Shown here piece by piece: positions 6,505-10,046 of a stretch of DNA of 10,046 nt. Position 1 is the stretch's first letter, and each line of letters starts with the position of its first letter. A program made the position numbers and the translations under genes. Source of the stretch: JBGPMO01 sp041487075 (GTDB lineage Bacteria; Patescibacteriota; Minisyncoccia; UBA6257; 1-14-0-10-40-38). The DNA lies in contig JBGPMO010000018.1 in NCBI GenBank assembly GCA_041487075.1, positions 1 through 10,046 of the forward strand, given 5' to 3'. The notes beneath the pieces were generated by a model. The model saw only the letters and a list, made by a program, of their open reading frames with translations, was not told where the DNA came from and searched no databases.

Positions 6505-6650
6505 TTCTATAGGTGGAAGATTGTGGGAGTGGAGGTAGGAAATCCTGACGTTTGCGAGGCTTGTGGTTTTAAGGCGACCGTGGTATTTTGAAATTTGCAC
6601 CTAGATAAGCACCATCGCTTACGAGAACCCGAGGAAATCAAAGGGAGACT

Positions 6651-6656
6651 AGGAGG
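6651..6656 (+). promoter_or_regulatory. Perfect Shine-Dalgarno, fixes a GTG start
   Basis: AGGAGG lies five bases before GTG 6662. It decides that start over the internal ATG codons, and it stands out because most genes in this window lack any SD. Confidence 0.8.
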
Positions 6657-6661
6657 TTGTC

Positions 6662-6985
6662 GTGAAGGAGATTCTCATTGCTATGGGGATGGTTGTGCTT
6701 GCACTCTTTTTCTTCCTTTTTTTGCAAGGGAAGAAAAGGCTGGAGCAATCGTGCGCCGATATGCTTCGGTCCGCGATTCATAATCTCTTGCATGAAGAGG
6801 GATGTATGAATCTCAAGGATGTTCTTCATCGAGTCAAAGGAGCGTTGAACCAGACTCACTTTCTCGAAATCGTTCAAACAATGGAGAACGACGGCATAAT
6901 CCGTCGAACCATTGAGACTCATAGCTACCCAATCGAGGAGTGGCATCGCTGGGTCGTTGTTCTTTCTGAACAACAAGCCGCCTGA
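6662..6985 (+). CDS. Small membrane-anchored protein with possible winged-helix-like domain
   Basis: A 107-residue protein starting at GTG, supported by the perfect AGGAGG five bases upstream. Residues 4-22 are one transmembrane helix (a run of Leu, Phe and Val), followed by GKKR, which by the positive-inside rule places the rest in the cytoplasm. Residues about 27-85 look mostly helical. MNLKDVLHRVKGALNQTHF followed by MENDGIIRRTIE resembles a helix-turn-helix with a wing (DGxIxR), but this is a visual impression and no family is recognised. The C-terminus contains EEWHRWVVVL. It is a single-gene unit, flanked upstream by the long palindrome and downstream by a strong terminator. A membrane-tethered regulator or adaptor is possible but unproven. 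Confidence 0.75.
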   Translation: MKEILIAMGMVVLALFFFLFLQGKKRLEQSCADMLRSAIHNLLHEEGCMNLKDVLHRVKGALNQTHFLEIVQTMENDGIIRRTIETHSYPIEEWHRWVVVLSEQQAA

Positions 6986-7006
6986 CTTTGACTATGGCCC
7001 CGCCCC

Positions 7007-7045
7007 GCCCCGCCTGCAGGCAGGTTCGGCGGGGCTTTTTGTTTT
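7007..7045 (+). terminator. GC-rich intrinsic terminator
   Basis: GCCCCGCC (7007-7014) pairs with GGCGGGGC (7028-7035), followed by TTTTTGTTTT. The left arm sits in a run of overlapping GCCCCGC copies (starting at 6997, 7002 and 7007), so alternative registers exist. The loop region holds CCTGCAGG. It separates the 107-residue gene from lemA. Confidence 0.85.
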
Positions 7046-7057
7046 CCCTGTTACATG

Positions 7058-7088
7058 ATATAGTAATGATATTCGCGTATCACTATAT
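7058..7088. promoter_or_regulatory. Operator-like dyad upstream of lemA
   Basis: ATATAGT (7058-7064) and ACTATAT (7082-7088) are perfect inverted repeats, with GATA/TATC as inner partial arms. TATATT at 7084-7089 could serve as a -10 box, but I see no good -35 box. The site lies 15 nt before the lemA start and could be a regulator site or a promoter dyad. Confidence 0.35.
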
Positions 7089-7103
7089 TAAAATATTCAT
7101 ATT

Positions 7104-7652
7104 ATGATTTATCTTTATATTGTTCTCGCCGCTATTATTTTGTACGTTATTTTTTCGTTTAACGGTTTGGTGCGGCTGCGGAATCGTGCAAAAGAGGCGG
7201 AATCCGATGTTGATGTGCAAACCAAGCGCCGATATGACTTGATTCCGAATTTAGTTGAAACGGTGAAGGGGTATATGACTCATGAAAAAGGAGTGCTTGA
7301 AAATGTGACCAAAGCCCGCACGCAGGCAATGTTAACTGGTGGTACCGCTCTTGAAAAAGCTGGAGCAGAAAACCAACTTTCCGGCGCATTAAAAACTCTT
7401 TTCGCGGTTTCAGAAAATTATCCTCAATTGAAAGCAAATGAAAACTTTCTTGAACTGCAGCGAGAATTGACCGACACCGAAGACAAAATCCAGGCCGCCC
7501 GCCGGTTCTATAATTCGGTGGTGCAGGATTTGAACACAAAAATCGAATCGTTCCCTTCGAACATGATTGCTGGTAGTTTTGGCTTTAAGCAAGCACAGTT
7601 TTTTGAAGTAATAGACGCCTCTCAAAAAGAACCGGTGAAGGTGAAGTTTTAG
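7104..7652 (+). CDS. lemA: LemA family membrane protein
   Basis: A 182-residue protein, the usual length for LemA. An N-terminal transmembrane helix (residues 2-19) is followed by a long helical-bundle domain. Family landmarks are NRAKEAESDVDVQTKRRYDLIPNLV-type sequence (RRYDLIPNLV at 42-51), YPQLKANENFLELQ (106-119), TEDKIQAARRFYN (125-137) and the FPSNMIAGSFGFK stretch (150-162). The biochemical role of LemA is not settled. Genes of the family often neighbour htpX or other M48 proteases and TPM-domain proteins, and here htpX is one small gene away. ATG 7104 opens directly on the membrane helix; no SD precedes it. It is the first gene of a probable lemA-(small protein)-htpX operon. Confidence 0.93.
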   Translation: MIYLYIVLAAIILYVIFSFNGLVRLRNRAKEAESDVDVQTKRRYDLIPNLVETVKGYMTHEKGVLENVTKARTQAMLTGGTALEKAGAENQLSGALKTLFAVSENYPQLKANENFLELQRELTDTEDKIQAARRFYNSVVQDLNTKIESFPSNMIAGSFGFKQAQFFEVIDASQKEPVKVKF

Positions 7653-7664
7653 CAAATAACGGAT

Positions 7665-7910
7665 ATGAATATTCATATTTTCAAATGCGATAAATGTGAT
7701 TCCGTGTTTAAACTAAATCTCGGGAAAACGAAAGATGGCTATTCCTCACTAGCAGAAAAGTTTCGTGGAAATCCGGAGGGTCTAAAAAGCGCGACTATGG
7801 AGAGTGATGGGGAGGAAGCAAATGAATTCGGAGAGAAATTATTCAAGCACGAGATTGATCGCAAATGCAATGGGCAAATCAGTTTTAAAGGTACAACGAT
7901 TGCATGTTAA
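7665..7910 (+). CDS. Small Cys-containing protein, possible zinc ribbon
   Basis: An 81-residue protein starting 12 nt after the lemA stop; upstream there is only a weak GGAT. It begins MNIHIFKCDKCDSVF, so Cys8 and Cys11 form a knuckle-like C-x2-C. Two more cysteines come late, Cys68 (RKCNG) and Cys81, the very last residue. A CxxC...C...C set could bind zinc, but the spacing between the last two (12 residues) and the terminal Cys are unusual. The middle is hydrophilic and charged, with no membrane segment. No family is recognised. Its position between lemA and htpX suggests a partner of that membrane quality-control pair, which is inference from context only. Confidence 0.75.
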   Translation: MNIHIFKCDKCDSVFKLNLGKTKDGYSSLAEKFRGNPEGLKSATMESDGEEANEFGEKLFKHEIDRKCNGQISFKGTTIAC

Positions 7911-7946
7911 ATGAATAATATCTATCTCGTTCATGGCATACGTTGA
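7911..7946 (+). CDS. Possible 11-codon leader ORF overlapping the htpX start
   Basis: ATG 7911 follows the upstream stop with no gap, and the frame encodes MNNIYLVHGIR. Its TGA stop (7944-7946) overlaps ATG 7946 of htpX in a TGATG arrangement typical of translational coupling. htpX has no SD of its own, so reinitiation would make sense. No independent evidence shows it is translated, and chance is a fair alternative. Confidence 0.3.
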   Translation: MNNIYLVHGIR

Positions 7947-8854
7947 TGACATCTCTCTACACTCATCGTTCCGAAAACATTCGTAAAACGTGGTTTATCT
8001 TTGCCGCGTTTTTAGTCATTGTCATCGGCATCGGATGGGTGTTCACGCAAGTTTACGGCGATTCGAGCATTCTTTACTTCGCGGTTATTTTCAGCGTCGT
8101 GATGAGCTTTATTAGTTATTGGTGGTCGGATAAGTTGGTACTTGCCATGAGTCGAGCGCGGCCGGTAGATCGGCAAAATGCCCGAGAGCTTTATCAAGTA
8201 GTTGAGAATCTTTGTATTACAGCAGGACTTCCGACGCCAAAGATTTATATTATTGATGAAGCGTCTCCTAACGCATTTGCGACAGGCAGAAATGCCGAAC
8301 ATGCCGTGGTTGCGGTGACCTCCGGATTATTAGAGCGATTGAATAAAACTGAATTAGAAGGCGTCATTGCTCACGAACTTTCTCATATCGGAAATCACGA
8401 TATGTTAATTTCAACTGCAGTTGTGGTTTTGGTTGGATTTATTTCATTACTTGCTGATTTTTTCAGACGCTCAATGTTTTTTGGTGGATTCCGTCGACGG
8501 AATGATCGAGAGGGGAATGCTAGTGCTATTTTCATGGTTCTTGCGATCGTGCTTTCTATTCTTGCGCCCATTGCGGCAATGCTTATGCAGTTTGCGATTT
8601 CACGGCGGCGCGAATTTTTGGCGGATGCATCCGGCGCGCTCCTTACGCGTTATCCCGATGGGCTTATCTCCGCGCTCGAGAAAATTTCCCGAGATCCAAA
8701 TCCACTTCGCGTTGCGACAAACACGACTGCGCACCTGTGGTTCGATGATCCATTTGATAAACCAGGACAAAAAGTTTCATGGCTCACGAAACTGTTTTTA
8801 ACTCACCCGCCCGTTGAAGAGCGGATCGACGCACTGCGCGGTATGAAGGCGTAA
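7946..8854 (+). CDS. htpX: Protease HtpX homologue (M48 family membrane zinc metalloprotease)
   Basis: A 302-residue membrane metalloprotease of the HtpX/M48 family, which degrades misfolded membrane proteins. Two N-terminal membrane helices (about 15-34 and 40-60) precede the protease domain. The zinc site is HELSH (143-147, HExxH) and the third ligand is likely Glu223 in RREFLADASGA. Two more hydrophobic stretches lie at 152-172 and 193-215. The end has the family feature THPPVEERIDALR (286-298). I chose ATG 7946 because it gives MTSLYTHRSENIRKT; a TTG one codon earlier is possible but less likely. It follows lemA and the small Cys protein in one probable operon. All catalytic residues are present, so the enzyme should be active. 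Confidence 0.94.
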   Translation: MTSLYTHRSENIRKTWFIFAAFLVIVIGIGWVFTQVYGDSSILYFAVIFSVVMSFISYWWSDKLVLAMSRARPVDRQNARELYQVVENLCITAGLPTPKIYIIDEASPNAFATGRNAEHAVVAVTSGLLERLNKTELEGVIAHELSHIGNHDMLISTAVVVLVGFISLLADFFRRSMFFGGFRRRNDREGNASAIFMVLAIVLSILAPIAAMLMQFAISRRREFLADASGALLTRYPDGLISALEKISRDPNPLRVATNTTAHLWFDDPFDKPGQKVSWLTKLFLTHPPVEERIDALRGMKA

Positions 8855-8906
8855 AGCCGAAAAACTCGTCTATCTCTTGGTTATTTGATGGGCGATTTTC
8901 CTCCTT

Positions 8907-8946
8907 GCCCTTATTCCAATGTTCTTGAGAACATTGGAATAAGGGC
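8907..8946. other. Perfect 19-bp hairpin between htpX and the phosphatidyltransferase gene
   Basis: The arm at 8907-8925 is exactly complementary to 8928-8946. The two central bases give a tip that would relax to a TTGA loop. CCTT (8903-8906) and AAGG (8949-8952) extend the stem past a GT bulge. Neither strand has a T tract after it, so it is not a classical intrinsic terminator. It may mark RNA processing or 3' end protection, or be a dispersed palindrome. Nothing else is evident in 8855-8976. Confidence 0.75.
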
Positions 8947-8976
8947 GTAAGGCGCTCAACGTGTTACCATAATTTT

Positions 8977-9564
8977 ATGGAATCGGCGCATGAGACAGAT
9001 ATAAAGATTACTATTTCCGACCGCATTCTCTCGGCAACAGTTTTAACATTGTTTCCAAAGTGGGTTACCCCGAATCAGATTACCGTGTTCCGGTTTTTTA
9101 CGGTTCCGTTTGTGCTGTTTTTGGTATTTATTGAACAATATAAGATCGGCCTCATCCTGTTTGCGATTTCTGCGTTTACGGATGCGCTTGACGGTGCGCT
9201 CGCCCGTACCACGAACCGCGTCACCGAATGGGGGAAGATTTATGATCCGGTTGCGGACAAGCTTTTAATTGGGACAACCGCACTTGTTCTAGTCCCACGG
9301 CATTTGGGATTCGGCATCGTTTTTGCCGTGCTTTTCATCGAGATGCTCACGATCGGCGGCGCGTATTATTTTAAAAACAAAGGTGTTGTCGCCATTCAGG
9401 CGAACGGCTGGGGAAAGGCAAAAATGTTTTGCCAGTCGCTTGGCGTTGGCTTTGCATTTCTCTATACACTGGTTACTATCCCAGTGTTCTTTGGGTTTGC
9501 CCAGGCGTTCCTCTATTTTTCCATACCGCTCGCGGTCATGAGTCTGCTTATGTATGGCATATAG
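8977..9564 (+). CDS. pgsA: CDP-alcohol phosphatidyltransferase (PgsA-like)
   Basis: A 195-residue integral membrane enzyme of the CDP-alcohol phosphatidyltransferase family. The signature D-x2-DG-x2-AR-x8-G-x3-D-x3-D is complete: Asp69, Asp72-Gly73, Ala76-Arg77, Gly86, Asp90 and the catalytic Asp94. About six hydrophobic segments are visible (34-53, 57-71, 95-109, 112-132, 154-172, 175-194). GWGKAKMFCQ (144-153) resembles the WGKxKTxxQ stretch of phosphatidylglycerophosphate synthases, and NQITVFR near residue 35 is also typical. The likely reaction is CDP-diacylglycerol plus glycerol-3-phosphate to phosphatidylglycerophosphate plus CMP. The exact acceptor alcohol cannot be proven from sequence, so pgsA is the best fit rather than certain. 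No SD precedes ATG 8977, and no clear promoter is visible. Confidence 0.88.
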   Translation: MESAHETDIKITISDRILSATVLTLFPKWVTPNQITVFRFFTVPFVLFLVFIEQYKIGLILFAISAFTDALDGALARTTNRVTEWGKIYDPVADKLLIGTTALVLVPRHLGFGIVFAVLFIEMLTIGGAYYFKNKGVVAIQANGWGKAKMFCQSLGVGFAFLYTLVTIPVFFGFAQAFLYFSIPLAVMSLLMYGI

Positions 9565-9589
9565 TATTGCGCGGATGCATAAGCTGTCA

Positions 9590-9605
9590 TACGATTGAAA
9601 TCGTA
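9590..9605. other. Short hairpin after the phosphatidyltransferase gene
   Basis: TACGAT (9590-9595) is complementary to ATCGTA (9600-9605) around a 4-nt TGAA loop. It lacks a T tract right after it; T-rich patches begin only at about 9618. It may be a weak 3' end signal. Confidence 0.3.
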
Positions 9606-9654
9606 AGCAAGCCCTCGTTCTTTTATATAGGTTTTTAGAGAGTAGGATTTTTAC

Positions 9655-9661
9655 AAGGAGG
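9655..9661 (+). promoter_or_regulatory. Perfect Shine-Dalgarno before the 77-residue gene
   Basis: AAGGAGG ends five bases before ATG 9667. It is only the second strong SD in the window and fixes the start of this small gene. Confidence 0.8.
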
Positions 9662-9666
9662 ATGAC

Positions 9667-9900
9667 ATGCCTAAACGAAACTTGACGGAAAAGCAAAAAG
9701 CAGAGGGCAAGGCGCGTGCGAGAAGGGCGTATAACATACCTGTGAATCCAGAAAAAAAGCCGGTCTTGCAGGAGTACGCCGGAGCTGTTAGCGCTTCGCG
9801 TAAACGTAATATCGATTCGCCGGAAGATGTTGATTGGCTTATTCAAGAAGCCCTTGGTCCCGGCGTTAAGAACCTGAACAAACCTTTTCCGAAAAAGTAG
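9667..9900 (+). CDS. Small basic hypothetical protein
   Basis: A 77-residue protein with 17 Lys/Arg against 9 Asp/Glu (net about +8). The N-terminal third (residues 3-20) is very basic and looks helical (KAEGKARARRAY). A middle part, PVLQEYAGAVSASRKR, is followed by an acidic stretch DSPEDVDWLIQEALG (50-64) and a basic C-terminus PFPKK. There is no signal or membrane segment and no cysteine. The mix suggests a nucleic-acid or ribosome-associated protein, which is inference. No family is recognised. A perfect SD upstream, a strong terminator seven bases downstream and a gap after the previous gene mark it as a genuine, probably well-translated monocistronic gene. Confidence 0.8.
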   Translation: MPKRNLTEKQKAEGKARARRAYNIPVNPEKKPVLQEYAGAVSASRKRNIDSPEDVDWLIQEALGPGVKNLNKPFPKK

Positions 9901-9906
9901 TTCAAG

Positions 9907-9940
9907 ATCTCCGTGTGCTTTTGCCCGCGGAGATTTTTTT
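9907..9940 (+). terminator. Intrinsic terminator of the 77-residue gene
   Basis: ATCTCCGTG (9907-9915) pairs with CGCGGAGAT (9926-9934) over 9 bp including one T-G pair, around a 10-nt loop. A T run (9934-9940) follows directly. This is the cleanest + strand terminator in the window. Confidence 0.88.
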
Positions 9941-9982
9941 CATCGTGCGTTAGCGCGATGACCCTGAGCGAAGTCGAAGAGT
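9941..9982. repeat. Probable dispersed palindromic repeat
   Basis: CATCGTGC (9941-9948) pairs with GCGCGATG (9953-9960) with one T-G pair around GTTA. It is followed by CCCTGAGCGAAGTCGAAG (9962-9979). From memory, that second motif recurs in intergenic DNA of many unrelated bacterial genomes. This is recollection, not a search. The remaining 9983-10046 shows no feature I can support. Confidence 0.4.
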
Positions 9983-10046
9983 AATCTGGCGGTGTCTGTT
10001 TGAAAATATCCGAACGGAACTCTCTGGGCTCGGCGGGCGGAATTCC

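Noticed and set aside
6322..6600. 92-codon - strand frame starting at GTG
   Set aside because: It runs through the long palindrome, has no SD and no recognisable motif. The palindrome explains the sequence better.
6638..6976. 112-codon - strand frame opposite the 107-residue gene
   Set aside because: The + strand gene has a perfect SD, a membrane helix and a terminator in the right direction.
7943..7945. TTG start for htpX
   Set aside because: ATG is the next codon and gives the expected MTSLYTHR start; a TTG start adds only one residue.
9289..9846. 185-codon - strand frame
   Set aside because: It spans parts of two well-supported + strand genes and the gap between them, with no protein-like features.
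9983..10046. Start of a tRNA or another gene at the window edge
   Set aside because: No cloverleaf, start codon with SD or coding pattern could be made out in this short end.

Overview
The window most resembles a small-genome bacterium of the candidate phyla radiation (Patescibacteria/Parcubacteria-like). This is inferred from gene content and style, not from a marker gene. The signs are large low-complexity surface proteins with tail-fibre-like N-termini, compact housekeeping genes, and a near absence of Shine-Dalgarno (SD) sequences in front of most genes. All supported protein genes lie on the + strand.

Region 1 (1-3894) is a tandem array of three paralogous secreted or surface-anchored proteins, the first cut by the window edge. 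The two complete copies share a layout: an N-terminal signal segment, a glycine-rich stalk with tail-fibre-like motifs, then exactly seven repeats of about 45-57 residues. Each repeat carries an IGxDGxPxIAYxD-like core and a Cys pair, nearly always C-x4-C. All three proteins end in the same short tail, CGSxxCxP[FY]WTx[RK]. Seven repeats suggest a seven-bladed beta-propeller on a stalk, possibly an adhesin.

Region 2 (3895-4272) is non-coding and highly structured. It holds three successive stem-loops, one of which reads as an intrinsic terminator only on the - strand although no - strand gene is present. After these come a clear sigma70-type promoter and a CIRCE operator.

Region 3 (4273-6304) is groES-groEL, the HrcA/CIRCE-controlled chaperonin operon, with a hairpin between the two genes. 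A 198-nt imperfect palindrome (6307-6504) follows groEL.

Region 4 (6662-6985) is a small membrane-anchored protein with a perfect SD and its own strong terminator.

Region 5 (7104-8854) is lemA, a small cysteine-bearing protein and htpX, a likely membrane protein quality-control operon. With groESL, this makes the middle of the window largely about protein folding and turnover. A perfect 19-bp hairpin then separates htpX from a CDP-alcohol phosphatidyltransferase (8977-9564, phospholipid synthesis).

Region 6 (9667-9940) is a 77-residue basic protein with a perfect SD and its own terminator, followed by a short palindromic sequence that looks like a dispersed repeat. I see no rRNA, tRNA, CRISPR array, transposase or phage structural operon.
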